Below, piece after piece: positions 15,654 to 26,508 of a stretch of DNA of 36,815 bases. The notes below the pieces were generated by a model. It did not search any database and was not told where the DNA came from. It saw only the letters and a program-made list of their open reading frames with translations. The stretch's first letter is position 1, and every line of letters starts with the position of its first letter. Source of the DNA: JBBCJM01 sp037190175 (GTDB lineage Bacteria; Pseudomonadota; Alphaproteobacteria; Rhodobacterales; Rhodobacteraceae); NCBI GenBank assembly GCA_037190175.1, contig JBBCJM010000206.1:1-36815 (forward strand). Reading direction: 5' to 3'. Both the position numbers and the translations under genes were made by a program.

Positions 15654-18600
15654 ATGACCAGCGAACTGCTCTCCTCGTTCCGCGACCTGTCCCGGAAAGC
15701 AGATCCCGTCATCCCGCTGGCGATGCCCGATTTCGTGCCGCTGGAACCGCGCGTGCTGATGGATGCCACGCTGGCGCTGGATGTCTCGGGCGCCGACGAT
15801 CTGGCGCTGCTGTTGTCCGGCGTGCACCACCTGCTGGAAACCCAGCTGTCCGGTATCGACGACCTGCTGTCGCAGTTCGACACGCTGGCCACGGCGGCGC
15901 TGGGGGTGCTGGACGTGCTGGGCGAGGGGGCGGGCCTGACCGGGGCCCCCGGCGCCGACCAGATCGAGGAGATCGCCGACCGCCTGCGCGGCACGATGGC
16001 GGCGCTGCGCGACAGCTCGACCCTCGCGCTGCAACTCCTGGGCGCGGATACGGCGGGCAGCGACACCGCGGCCGACCTGGCCGCGGCGCTGAACGCCGCG
16101 CTGGGCGGCGCGCTGGTCACCGAGGCCGACATGGCCCAGACCTTCCGGCTCGAGGTCTTCACCCACAACGGCGTGGCGGACAGCATCGACGCGCTGGTGC
16201 AGACCATCCTGGACCGCGACCCCGGCTTTACCGCCGACGGGCTGCGCGAGACGATCGCCGCGGTTTCCGACAGCTATTACGCCTCGGTCCTGGGCGGGCT
16301 GTTCAGCATCGGGCTGACCGACATCACCCTGGGCGGGCAGACGCTGGTCGGCTTCACCCAGAACGGCGAGCGGGTGGACGTGGCGATCAGCCTGCCCAGC
16401 TTCGATTTCAGCTTCGACGCGCTGGCGGAATGGGCGCTGGGCAGCGGCGCGCTGCCCTTCGACCTGTCGGTGGCAAGCGAGGCGAACCAGTTCCGCTTCC
16501 AGCTGGGCGCCGAGATCGCGCAGGTGGCCGAGGGCACCCAGATCCGCCTGCACATCGACAACCTCGACTTCGACCCGCTGGCGCAGTTCGGCGGCAGCAT
16601 CGACGTCAGCGGCTGGGACGAGAAGATCAACCTCGGCCTGCTGACGCTGGGCCTCGACGCCATCACCCTGGCCGATTTCCGCGTGGTAATCGGCTATGAC
16701 GACGATGCCGATCTGGGCTGGGGCGTCACCATCGGCGCCGGCGGGATGAGCGTGGCGCGGCTGGACGCCGATGCCGGGCTGGGCGTCACGACCCAGATCC
16801 GCGAGGTCGGCGGGGCGGATTACGTCGAGGTGGCCGAGGGCGCGCTTTACACCCTGGCCGAGATGCAGCTGTCCGGGTCCCTCGACCTGTTCGGGCTGAT
16901 CGACGGGGCGGCGGGCGACGGCCTGCCCTTCGGCATCACCCTGTCCGCCTCCTCGATCATCCTCTCGCCCGATGCCGGCGGGGTGGCCGACCGCCTTTCC
17001 CGGTTCCTGTCCGACGCCCGGCTGGGCTTCGACGTGGACCTGTCGGGCGCCGTTGCCGACGATGCCCTGCGCGAGACGCTGGAAGGCGCCATCGAGGGTC
17101 TGGCGGCCATGGGCATGGACCAGATCAGCCAGTTCCTGTCCGACATCGGCACGGTGATCGCGGGGCTGTTGCAGAACTCGCTGCTGAACGTGGAAATCCC
17201 CTTCACCAGCATCGAGCTGTCCTCGGTGCTGAAGGACATCTCGGACGCCTTCACCTCGATCTCGGACCTGTTCCACATCGACCCGGCCGGGCTGGGGTTC
17301 GAGGGCGGCGGAATGGCGGTGATCGCCACCCCGGTGACGGAACTCGCCGCCGGGTTCGACCCGGCGGTGCTGGCGGGGGTGGACCGGATCAGCTTCGTCG
17401 TGGTGACGGAAACCGGGCGGGTGACGGTGGACGTGGCCCTGACCGACCCCGTGCTGGCCGATCCCGGGGCCAGCGCGGCGGACAAGACGGCGGCGCTGGC
17501 CGCGCTCATCAACGCCGCGCTGGCCGCGCATGGCTTTGCCGTGACCGCCGCGGGCCAGATGCTGCGCATCGGCACCATCGGGGGGGCGCCCGCCGTCAAC
17601 GCGCTGGCGCTGGTCGGCGCGCGGCGCAACGGGCAGCCGGCGGAATTCGACTTCACCGACCTGGGCTTTGCCGAGGAACAGCTGGCCGGGGCGGCCGGGG
17701 TCTATGCGGAGGGCGAGGACGAGATCCTCGGCCTGAACCTGACCGACGCGCAGCACCTGACCTTCACCCCCGGCGCGGATTTCGCCGAGACGATGATCGG
17801 GGTGGAAAAGCTGATCTTCACCGCCGTGGTGGACGGCAAGGCGATCCCGGTCCCGGTCGAAAGGCCGGCGGACGGCTGGTATGGGGCCGATGGCCAGCCC
17901 AACCTGGCGGGGATGCTGGCGGCGTTCGAGGCGGCGCTGGCGGCGAACGACCTGCCGGTGGCGGTGACGCTGGACGGCGGCAGCTTCACCTTCGCGGCGG
18001 TGGGGCCGTCCGGCACACAGCTGGCCTTCGGCGCCGATCCCGAGCGGATGACCCGGGCCTTCGACCTTGCCTCGCTGATGGAATGGGTCAACCTGCGCCT
18101 GTCGCAGGTCGAGGTTCTGGCGGGCGCCGAGCTGCGGCTGACCGCCGACGGCGCGCTGCTGTTCTCCTTCCCCGAGGTGACGGTGGACGCCGCGGTCGAG
18201 GGCAATTTCTCGCTGGCCAATCTCGGGCTCGACGGCCTGTCGAACCTGTCGCTGGCGGCCCGGGTGCAGGCGGCGCTGTCGGCCAGCTTCGACGCCGCGG
18301 TGGGGATCGACCTGGTGGGCTTCGCCTCGGCCATGGTGGCGAACCTCGGGTCCGGGGCGAACGCGGTCGAGGCCCGCCGCACGGCCGGCGACAGCGAATC
18401 CGGCATCGGCGCGGCGCTGATGGAGAACATCTTCTTCGCCGACCTCGCGTTGCAGGCGCAGATCGCCGGCAGCGCCACCAACATCACCGGCAGCGCCGAC
18501 CTGGGCCTCTTGTCGCTGAGCTTCGGCGCCGAGAATGCCGCGCTCAACTTCCTGGAAATCGACGCGCAGTTCGATTTCTCGCTGATCGGCCGGAATGCCG

Positions 18601-21600
18601 AGGGCTTCTCGAACCGCCTGACCTTGCAGAACATCCTCGACGCCTTCCTGTACGAGGACGCCGAGGGCAACCTGAACGTCACCCGCGGCCTGAACACGCT
18701 GGTCGGGCGGGCCGATTTGCAGGGCGGCATCGTCACCGACGGCGCCGGCGCCGCGCTGGATGCCGACGGCAACGCCACCACCGACCGCACCGCGCTGCGT
18801 CATGTCGATGCGGATGGCTACACGCTGTCGCCGGGCGAGGTGCTGTCGCAGTTCTACCTGCAACTGGGCGACGTGAAGCTGAATGTGGTGGGCATCGAGG
18901 GGCTGAACGAGGGGATCGTCGACGGCATCGCGATGACCATCGACGATCTGGCCGATCCGGCCGCCACCTTCGCCTATCGCCTGCTGGGCGACGGGGCCGA
19001 GGCGGTGGAGGCGCTGGCCACCCTGGGCGATGGCGACATCCTGGACAGTTTCGAGACGATCCTGAACCTCGTCGGCCTGGCAGGCGAGACGCTGAAGGAC
19101 AAGCTGCCGTTCCTGGACCAGAACATCCCGCTCCTGAACTTCTCGCTGCTGGACGCGGTGGATTTCGCCAAGGACCTGTCCGCCGAGATGAAGGAGCTGC
19201 GCGCCAACCCGCAGGCCGGGCTGGCGAAGCTGGAAGCCATGCTGGAAGGGGTGTTCGGCCCCGATACCGTGACGCTGGCCTGGGACGCCGGGGACAAGAC
19301 CCTGCGCTTCGGCCTCAGCTTCTCGTTCCTCAGGGACTATGCGCTGTCCCTGCCCTTCAACTTCGATCTGGCGGCGCTGATCGGCGACCAGCTGGCCGCC
19401 ATCGTGGGCGAGGATGCGGCGCAGATCCTGACCAACCTGGCCGATGTGCAGGGCGACGGGCGGCTGGTCTTCGACCCCGACCTGACGATGAACTTCGCCT
19501 TCGGTATCGACCTGTCCAAGGTGCTGCTGGACGAGGCGCATGTCGCCACGGGCGGGACGGCGCTGACCGACCTCGCCACCGTGGGGGCGCTGGTGGAATC
19601 GGCCGAAGGGGCGAACGACCTGCGCATCCGCTGGAAGGACGCCACCACGGGCGCGTCGAAGACGGTCAACATCGACATCGCCGGGGCGGCCACGCTGGAC
19701 GAGCTGGTGGCGAGGATCGACGCGCAGTTGCAGGCGGCCATCGGCGACAATGTCTCCTTCGCCTTCGATGCCGAAACCGGCCGGATCACGCTGGCGGATG
19801 CCAACACGGGCCTGATCCTGTCCGACGACGTGCAGGCGCTGTTCGGGGCGGAAACCGCGGTGGCCGGGGTGGTGGAGGGCGCGGCGGTGCTGGACCTGGC
19901 CGCGGACCTCGATCCGGCGGCGGGCTACAGCTTCCATCTGGCCTTCGGCGCGGATGCCGACAGCCTGGGCAAGGGGGTGGAGATTTCCATCCCGGCCGAG
20001 GCCGGGCGCGATGCCGAGGGCTTCGTCGCCGCGCTGAACGCCGCGCTGGCCGCGGCCGATGTGGCGCGCAGCGAGATTTCCGCGCGCGCCGTGGGCGGCT
20101 GGGGGATCGCGGCCGGGCAGCTGGTGACGGCGCAGATCGTGGACGGCACGATCCGCCTCACCGGCACCAATTTCGCGGAAAGCATCGGTGCCGGCCCGGT
20201 GGTGTTCGGCGTGGCCGGCACCGATGGCGGCCATGCGGTGACTTTCGAGATCTTCGAACTCGGCGGCTCCAACGCCGCCCGGCTTTTGGGTTTCGAGACG
20301 CTGGGCACCCCCATTGCCGGTAGCGCCACCTCCAAGGCCCTGCTGGAATCGCAGGAGATCGGCGCGCCGCGGGTCTGGCTGGACACCGATGCCTCGGGGC
20401 TCAGGCTGGAATTCACCGCCGGGGCGCCGGACGGGCTCAACCTGAAACTGGGCTTCGGGCCCATCTCGGTGGGCGTGGTGGACGGCACCGCGATGCTGAC
20501 CGCGGGCGCGGACAGCACCGATCCGGCGCATCTGGCGCTGGGCTTCAACGACGTGGATGGCGACGAGCATGACGGGCAATACGACCTCGGCGACCTCGGC
20601 GCGCTGGTGACGGATGCCGGCCGGTCGCTGCTCGACCTCTTCAACCTCGACGTGGCCATCGGCATCGTGGTCGATCTGGCGTTCCAGGACAGCCTGGGCT
20701 TCCTGAACCCCGACGACCACGGGCTGACCTACCGCGCCGACCTGCTGACGACCAACGGCCCGGTGGCGCTGTCGGGCGATGTGCTGGATGCCTTCGGTGG
20801 CGATCTGGTCGCGCTGTGGAACGGCGACGCCCTGGAGGGCGAGTTCGAGCTGCGCCTGCCCTCGATCTCCGACCTGACCGATTTCCTGTCGGATTTCAAC
20901 ATCCTGGCCTTCCTGAACGATCCGCGGGCGGTGCTGGACGGTCTGGACATGATCCTCGACCGGATGCAGCAGCTGTTCGATGACTATCTGAAGACCATCT
21001 CGCTGCCGGTGGTGGGCGATGCCATCGGCTCGGCCGTGACCTTCTTCGCCGATTTCCGCCATGGCATCCTGGCCGAGGCGCGCGAGATCGCGAATACGCC
21101 CAAGGCGGACGGCACCCTGCCCACCACCATCGACCTGCTGACGGGCTGGTTCAACGACCAGTTGAACGCGGTCTTCAACCCGGGCGGCGAGAAGATCCAG
21201 TTCATCCAGGCCGCGCTGGATACCGAGGGCGGGCTGACCGACAGCTACCTCTATGGCGCGATCAACTTCTCCGCGGTGATCTTCGACGAATTCCTCGACA
21301 TCGCCTTCGACCTCGGCCTGCCGGGCTTCGACCTGGCGGTGAAAGAGGGGTCGGGGGTGCGGATCACGCTGGACTACAGCGTCAACCTGGGCTTCGGCCT
21401 GAACAAGAACGGCTTCTTCCTGCTGAACGACACCGACCGGCAGGAAATCCGCATCGGGGTGACCGCCGACGCCGGCACCTTCCAGGGCTCGGCCAAGCTG
21501 ATGGGCGTGCTGGGCATCAATGCCGATGCGATCACCAAGGTCGGCGGCTCCGTCCTCGGCGAGGGCACGGGCGAGGGGACGGCCATCGTCACCGGCGAGC

Positions 21601-24600
21601 TGGGCGTCGACCTGTATGGCCAGCAGGGCCTGACCATCGTGGACCGCGACGCCACGGCGGCCAAGGACGAGATCGCCATCGACCTGGGCGGGATCGCGCC
21701 GCTGACCGGCACGGGCGAGGAACTGTCCTACGAAAAGCTGGTCTACCTGACGCGCCTGTCCACCACCGACCTGATCGCCTTCACCTTCAACGCCGCGGTC
21801 GACATCCAGCTGGGGCTGACGGCCAACATCCTCGACCCGACCAGGCCCGGCAACCAGCCGCTGCTGATCGGCGGGCACCAGATCATCCCCTCGGTCAGGA
21901 CCGAGCTGATCATCCTGGGCGGCTACGATTCCACCACGGGCGACGGCTTCGCCTTCTCCAAGGTGGCGTTCGAGGATGTGCGCATCGACGCCAGCGTGCT
22001 TTACGACGCGGTGATCCGCCCGGTGCTTGACCCGATCATGGCCTTCATTGAGCCGCTGGCGGATGCCTTCGGCTGGATGCAGGAGGTGCCGTTCAAGTTC
22101 GTGGTCGATGCGCTGTCGCAGGCCTTCCCGATCTTCGGCGTGGTCAATTCCGTCCTCAAGACCATCAACGACATCGCCAACTTCGTCTCGGCGCTGCACG
22201 CCTCGGGCGGCGAGTTCGTCTTCGGGACCTTCGACTTCACCGGATCCTTCGTGGGCGACGACGCCACGGGCAAGATCGACAGTTCCTCCATGGTCATGGA
22301 TGCCTCGAAATCCTCGACCGCGGTGCTGGCCGGCAGTTCCAGCGGATCGGCCCTCGGCGTGTTCGGCAGCCTGTCCTCGGGCTTCGCGCTGGAGCTGCCG
22401 CTGGTCAGCGACCCCTATTCGGCCATCAACATCCTGCTGGGCAAATACGACCAGGTCGATCTGGTGAAGGTCCACTTCACCCTGTTCAACCTGCACCTGC
22501 CCCGCACCGATTTCGTCAGCCTGATCCTGGGCGAGATCGGCGCGCCGGGCTGGGTGAAGTCGATCATCTCGGGCGCGCTGAAGTTCGAGATGGGGGCGCA
22601 TGCCTATGCCGGGCTTTCGGCGGGCTACGACCTGTCGGGGATCGTGAACTTCGTCAACACGCTGGATCCGGTGCGCCTGCTGGACGGCATCTTCCTGGAC
22701 ACCAAGCCCTTCATCGACGTGGGGTTCCAGGTGGCGGCGCGGCTGAACCTCGGCATCGCCGGGCTGAACATCGGCGGCGGCGCCAGCGTCTGGATCGGCT
22801 TCAACGACCCCAACGACGACGGCAAGCTGCGCTTCCCGGAACTGCTGGAAATCCTCGACGCCGGGGCGGACGACCCGTCCAAGCTGCTGGGCTATCTGTT
22901 CGAGGGCGAGTTCAACATCAACTTCTACCTGTCGGTCTGGGCGGGCATCAAGCTGGGCTTCATCAGCCTGACCTTCGAGGTCGACGTGGTGGATTTCGAC
23001 GTGACGCTGCCCTTCGGCGGCACGCCGCTGCCGGCGCGGCTGGCCCCCGCGGTGCAGGACGGCGGCACGGCGGTGCTGGCGGTGGGGTCGAACATCGGCA
23101 ACTCCATGTCCACGCTGGACAAGGACGGCGACGACCGCATCACCCTCAGCGGCCCGCATTCGCCGATCCAGATCGGGCTGGCCAACGAACAGGGTCGGCT
23201 GGCCGGTTCGCTGAACGAGAATGCCGGCGGCATCATCATCCCCGCCGGGCAGGGCAACAACACCATCGACCTGTCGGGGCTGGGCACCGACATCCCCATC
23301 GTCATCTACGCCGAGGGCGGCAACGATACCGTCATGCTGCCGGACGAGGGGCTGGTGGTGGTGTTCCTGGGCGACGGGCAGAACAAGGTCACCGCCAACC
23401 CCTCGGCCCGGGGGACCTATGTGATCTTCGGCGGCTCGGGCAACGACGTGGTCGACATCCCGGGCGGCAATGTCGTCTTCTTCGGCGACGGCGACTATGG
23501 GCTGCGCGACATCTTCCTGACGCGCTTTGCCAATACCGACCTGTCGAAGGCCGAGGTCGCCCGCATCCTGGGGCTGACCCTGGACGGGCGGGTCGATACC
23601 AGCGGCCAGGCCGAGGCCAGCTATTCGATCACCGATGTGGACGGCAAGGCCGGCCGCGTCACGCTGGCGGCCTTCCTGGACGACTACACCCGGTTCACCC
23701 AGACCAAGGCGAGTGCCGCCGCCGATACGGTGACGACCGGCGCGGGCAACGCGCTGATCATGACCGGCGCCGGGGCCGACCGGATCGTGGCGGGCAAGGG
23801 CGCCACGGGCGAAGTCAGGGTCTATTCCGGCGCGGGCGACGACGATGTGACGGTGGCGGGCGCCCGGGCCCTTGTCGAGGGCGGCGCGGGGGCGGACAAG
23901 CTGCGCACAAACGCCGCGGCTTCGGAGATCTGGGGCTGGGGCAAGGCGGCGGGCGACAGCGGGCTCCTGGACACCGCCGGCAACCCGCAGGCGGCCAAGA
24001 TCAACCAGTTGGCGCAGCGCGACGGGGCCGACATCATCATCGGCGGCGCGGGCAGCGACACCATCCACGGCCAGCTCGGCAACGACCTGATCGAGGGCGG
24101 CGGCGGCGCGGACGTGCTGTTCGGCGGCCGCGGGGTGGACCTGATCACCGGCGGCAGCTTCGAGGTGACCTCGGCCAAGACCGGGGCCGCGATTTCCATC
24201 GAAAGCTACGACAAGAACACCGGCTTCGGCCAGGCGGTGCATCTGGGCACCCGCGACGCCGCGGACGGCAACGACGCGATCCATGGCGGCGACGGCGACG
24301 ACATCCTGCTTGGCGGCGGCGGCGACGACACGATCCGCGGCGGGCGCGGCGCCGACGTGGCGCTGGGCGACTTCGGCCGGGTGCGGCTGGCGGCGAACCT
24401 GACCGCCGAGGACATCGAGACGCAATACGACCACTCGGCCCATGCCGGGCGCGACCTGCTGGACGGGGACGAGGGCAACGACATCCTGATCGGCGGGGGC
24501 CGGGGCGACACGATCACCGACACCCTGGGCGACAATATCATCGTCGGCGACTTCGCCGCCGTCCGCGGCGCCCGCCTGAACGAGGCGGTGGCCGAGGTCG

Positions 24601-26486
24601 AGACCCGCACCAACGCCATGGGCGGGGCCGACCTGATCACCACCGGAGCGGGCCATGACGTGATCCTGGGCGGCATCGGCGACGACACCATCCGCTCGGG
24701 CGACGGCGACGATGCGGTGCTGGGCGACGACGGGGTGATCTACCTGTTGCGCGACAAGGAGGGCACCGTCACCGCCGTCCTGCACGGCACCGCCGCCAGC
24801 ACCGGGAACGACACCATCGTCACCGGCAACGGCAACAGCCGGATCGTGGCGGGGCTGGGCGACGACCACATCACCGTGGGCCACGGCCACAACGTGGTGG
24901 TGGGCGACCTGGGCGAGATCCTGGAGGCTTCGGCCACCGGCCTGTGGACGGCCGCCGACGGGGTGGACAGCCTCTATGGCGGCAACGGCCGCAACCGCGC
25001 GGTGATGGGCGGGGCCGGCGACATCGTGGTGCTGGGCGACGGCGGCAACCGGGTGATCGGCGACGCCGGCACGCTGGGCTGGGCCGGCCTCTCGGCCTTC
25101 GAGGGCGATACGATGCAGACGCTGACCCCCGACCGGGGCGGCGACGACAGCATCACCACCGGCGCGGGCGACGATGTGGTCTTCGGCGGCTTCGGCAACG
25201 AGACGATCCGCGGCGGCGCCGGCGACGATATCCTCTTGGGCGACAACGGGTTGTATGTGGCGCCGCTGAACGGGACCGCCGGCCGCACCGCCTCGCTGGT
25301 GGGCGAACAGGCGGGCCGGGACCTGATTTATGGCGAGGATGGCAACGACCTGATCCTCGGCGGGCAGGGCGACGACACGCTTTACGGCGGCACCGGCGAG
25401 GACGTGGTCTTCGGCGACAGTGGCGAGGCCACCTTCACCGGCGCGACCGATATCGTCACGCTCACGATGACCGATGTCGAGCGCGGCGGCGACGACCTGA
25501 TCGAGACGGATGCCGCCGACCCGGGCGACGACATCCTGATGGGGCAGGCGGGCGATGACACGATCCGGGCGGGCGGCGGCGACGACGTGATCCTGGGCGA
25601 TATCGCCACCTTCGCCTTCGCCCATCCCGACACCCGGCTGCCCGGCCAGTCGGCGGCCGACCGCATGACGCGGCTGGAATCCACCCGCATCGACGTGGCG
25701 GGCGACGACCTGCTGGAGGGCCACGACGGCAACGACATCATGGTCGGCGGCTTCGGCGCCGAGGTCCTGCGTGGCGGCAACGGTCAGGACATCCTGATCG
25801 GCGATACCGCGATCATCACCCGCCGCTGGGTGGATGCGACCAGCGGCGGGCTGATGGAATGGCTGACCATCGACACCAATTTCGCCTTCGTCGAGGGCGG
25901 CTACGACCATATCCACGGCGAGGCCGGGCATGACATCATGATCGGCAACCTGGGCCCCGACATGTTCTATGGCGACACCGCCGAGGATGCGATCTTCTCG
26001 GACGGCTATGCGGGCCTGTTCCGCGCCTGGCTGCCGCAGGGGTTCGAAGGGCGGGCCGAGAACGACCAGCGTTACCTCTACACCTCGAACTTCGCGGGCC
26101 GGGGGGCGGTCGACGTGGTGTCGAACGCCCAGCAGAACGCCGCCATCGGCAACCCGCTGGAGGCGCCGCTGGAGTCTGCGCTGGGCAAGGTGATCCCCTT
26201 CCCGGGCAGCCGCCACGCGCTCGACCCCGATCTGTGGCGGCGCACCATCGACCTGCTGGACGACCCCGAGGTGCTGCGCGCCCTGGCCCAGCTGATCGCC
26301 ATGGGCGCCGATGCCGGCCTGCTGGCCGACAGCATGCTGGCCACGCTGATCGAGGCCGGGCTGCTGTCCGGTACCACCGATCCGGCGATGCTGGAAATCC
26401 TGATCGAACGACTGGCCAAGGTGCTGCAACAGCGCGCGCTGAACGCCGAGGCCGTGACGGGCGCCCGCCCGCTGGCGGCGGAATGA
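15654..26486 (+). CDS. Giant LEPR-motif RTX surface or secreted protein (3610 residues)
   Basis: A single open frame of 3610 residues with no Sec signal peptide. An LEPR motif near the N-terminus (VPLEPRVLMDA, about residues 29-38) is the hallmark of many giant bacterial surface proteins. Residues 50-2500 are mainly alternating beta-strand and helix modules. At least four look alike, a strand pair followed by an LNAALAA-like helix (near 579, 720, 1323 and 1425). A canonical EF-hand loop lies at 2385-2396 (DPNDDGKLRFPE), with Asp-rich loops near 1633 and 2489. From about 2590 to 3446 come RTX-type GGxGxD nonapeptides in nine cassettes, each ending in xGD, about 60 residues apart. The last 160 residues lack RTX repeats. 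It is probably exported and folded by Ca2+ outside, acting as adhesin or matrix protein. ATG 15654 is supported by GGAG upstream. Confidence 0.88.
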   Translation: MTSELLSSFRDLSRKADPVIPLAMPDFVPLEPRVLMDATLALDVSGADDLALLLSGVHHLLETQLSGIDDLLSQFDTLATAALGVLDVLGEGAGLTGAPGADQIEEIADRLRGTMAALRDSSTLALQLLGADTAGSDTAADLAAALNAALGGALVTEADMAQTFRLEVFTHNGVADSIDALVQTILDRDPGFTADGLRETIAAVSDSYYASVLGGLFSIGLTDITLGGQTLVGFTQNGERVDVAISLPSFDFSFDALAEWALGSGALPFDLSVASEANQFRFQLGAEIAQVAEGTQIRLHIDNLDFDPLAQFGGSIDVSGWDEKINLGLLTLGLDAITLADFRVVIGYDDDADLGWGVTIGAGGMSVARLDADAGLGVTTQIREVGGADYVEVAEGALYTLAEMQLSGSLDLFGLIDGAAGDGLPFGITLSASSIILSPDAGGVADRLSRFLSDARLGFDVDLSGAVADDALRETLEGAIEGLAAMGMDQISQFLSDIGTVIAGLLQNSLLNVEIPFTSIELSSVLKDISDAFTSISDLFHIDPAGLGFEGGGMAVIATPVTELAAGFDPAVLAGVDRISFVVVTETGRVTVDVALTDPVLADPGASAADKTAALAALINAALAAHGFAVTAAGQMLRIGTIGGAPAVNALALVGARRNGQPAEFDFTDLGFAEEQLAGAAGVYAEGEDEILGLNLTDAQHLTFTPGADFAETMIGVEKLIFTAVVDGKAIPVPVERPADGWYGADGQPNLAGMLAAFEAALAANDLPVAVTLDGGSFTFAAVGPSGTQLAFGADPERMTRAFDLASLMEWVNLRLSQVEVLAGAELRLTADGALLFSFPEVTVDAAVEGNFSLANLGLDGLSNLSLAARVQAALSASFDAAVGIDLVGFASAMVANLGSGANAVEARRTAGDSESGIGAALMENIFFADLALQAQIAGSATNITGSADLGLLSLSFGAENAALNFLEIDAQFDFSLIGRNAEGFSNRLTLQNILDAFLYEDAEGNLNVTRGLNTLVGRADLQGGIVTDGAGAALDADGNATTDRTALRHVDADGYTLSPGEVLSQFYLQLGDVKLNVVGIEGLNEGIVDGIAMTIDDLADPAATFAYRLLGDGAEAVEALATLGDGDILDSFETILNLVGLAGETLKDKLPFLDQNIPLLNFSLLDAVDFAKDLSAEMKELRANPQAGLAKLEAMLEGVFGPDTVTLAWDAGDKTLRFGLSFSFLRDYALSLPFNFDLAALIGDQLAAIVGEDAAQILTNLADVQGDGRLVFDPDLTMNFAFGIDLSKVLLDEAHVATGGTALTDLATVGALVESAEGANDLRIRWKDATTGASKTVNIDIAGAATLDELVARIDAQLQAAIGDNVSFAFDAETGRITLADANTGLILSDDVQALFGAETAVAGVVEGAAVLDLAADLDPAAGYSFHLAFGADADSLGKGVEISIPAEAGRDAEGFVAALNAALAAADVARSEISARAVGGWGIAAGQLVTAQIVDGTIRLTGTNFAESIGAGPVVFGVAGTDGGHAVTFEIFELGGSNAARLLGFETLGTPIAGSATSKALLESQEIGAPRVWLDTDASGLRLEFTAGAPDGLNLKLGFGPISVGVVDGTAMLTAGADSTDPAHLALGFNDVDGDEHDGQYDLGDLGALVTDAGRSLLDLFNLDVAIGIVVDLAFQDSLGFLNPDDHGLTYRADLLTTNGPVALSGDVLDAFGGDLVALWNGDALEGEFELRLPSISDLTDFLSDFNILAFLNDPRAVLDGLDMILDRMQQLFDDYLKTISLPVVGDAIGSAVTFFADFRHGILAEAREIANTPKADGTLPTTIDLLTGWFNDQLNAVFNPGGEKIQFIQAALDTEGGLTDSYLYGAINFSAVIFDEFLDIAFDLGLPGFDLAVKEGSGVRITLDYSVNLGFGLNKNGFFLLNDTDRQEIRIGVTADAGTFQGSAKLMGVLGINADAITKVGGSVLGEGTGEGTAIVTGELGVDLYGQQGLTIVDRDATAAKDEIAIDLGGIAPLTGTGEELSYEKLVYLTRLSTTDLIAFTFNAAVDIQLGLTANILDPTRPGNQPLLIGGHQIIPSVRTELIILGGYDSTTGDGFAFSKVAFEDVRIDASVLYDAVIRPVLDPIMAFIEPLADAFGWMQEVPFKFVVDALSQAFPIFGVVNSVLKTINDIANFVSALHASGGEFVFGTFDFTGSFVGDDATGKIDSSSMVMDASKSSTAVLAGSSSGSALGVFGSLSSGFALELPLVSDPYSAINILLGKYDQVDLVKVHFTLFNLHLPRTDFVSLILGEIGAPGWVKSIISGALKFEMGAHAYAGLSAGYDLSGIVNFVNTLDPVRLLDGIFLDTKPFIDVGFQVAARLNLGIAGLNIGGGASVWIGFNDPNDDGKLRFPELLEILDAGADDPSKLLGYLFEGEFNINFYLSVWAGIKLGFISLTFEVDVVDFDVTLPFGGTPLPARLAPAVQDGGTAVLAVGSNIGNSMSTLDKDGDDRITLSGPHSPIQIGLANEQGRLAGSLNENAGGIIIPAGQGNNTIDLSGLGTDIPIVIYAEGGNDTVMLPDEGLVVVFLGDGQNKVTANPSARGTYVIFGGSGNDVVDIPGGNVVFFGDGDYGLRDIFLTRFANTDLSKAEVARILGLTLDGRVDTSGQAEASYSITDVDGKAGRVTLAAFLDDYTRFTQTKASAAADTVTTGAGNALIMTGAGADRIVAGKGATGEVRVYSGAGDDDVTVAGARALVEGGAGADKLRTNAAASEIWGWGKAAGDSGLLDTAGNPQAAKINQLAQRDGADIIIGGAGSDTIHGQLGNDLIEGGGGADVLFGGRGVDLITGGSFEVTSAKTGAAISIESYDKNTGFGQAVHLGTRDAADGNDAIHGGDGDDILLGGGGDDTIRGGRGADVALGDFGRVRLAANLTAEDIETQYDHSAHAGRDLLDGDEGNDILIGGGRGDTITDTLGDNIIVGDFAAVRGARLNEAVAEVETRTNAMGGADLITTGAGHDVILGGIGDDTIRSGDGDDAVLGDDGVIYLLRDKEGTVTAVLHGTAASTGNDTIVTGNGNSRIVAGLGDDHITVGHGHNVVVGDLGEILEASATGLWTAADGVDSLYGGNGRNRAVMGGAGDIVVLGDGGNRVIGDAGTLGWAGLSAFEGDTMQTLTPDRGGDDSITTGAGDDVVFGGFGNETIRGGAGDDILLGDNGLYVAPLNGTAGRTASLVGEQAGRDLIYGEDGNDLILGGQGDDTLYGGTGEDVVFGDSGEATFTGATDIVTLTMTDVERGGDDLIETDAADPGDDILMGQAGDDTIRAGGGDDVILGDIATFAFAHPDTRLPGQSAADRMTRLESTRIDVAGDDLLEGHDGNDIMVGGFGAEVLRGGNGQDILIGDTAIITRRWVDATSGGLMEWLTIDTNFAFVEGGYDHIHGEAGHDIMIGNLGPDMFYGDTAEDAIFSDGYAGLFRAWLPQGFEGRAENDQRYLYTSNFAGRGAVDVVSNAQQNAAIGNPLEAPLESALGKVIPFPGSRHALDPDLWRRTIDLLDDPEVLRALAQLIAMGADAGLLADSMLATLIEAGLLSGTTDPAMLEILIERLAKVLQQRALNAEAVTGARPLAAE

Positions 26487-26508
26487 CACCGGACAAGGAA
26501 AGCGACCG

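Noticed and set aside
24040..25990. Possible tandem DNA repeat or CRISPR-like array in the RTX region
   Set aside because: The periodicity is at protein level; DNA copies are diverged and in frame with coding, with no constant repeats and unique spacers.
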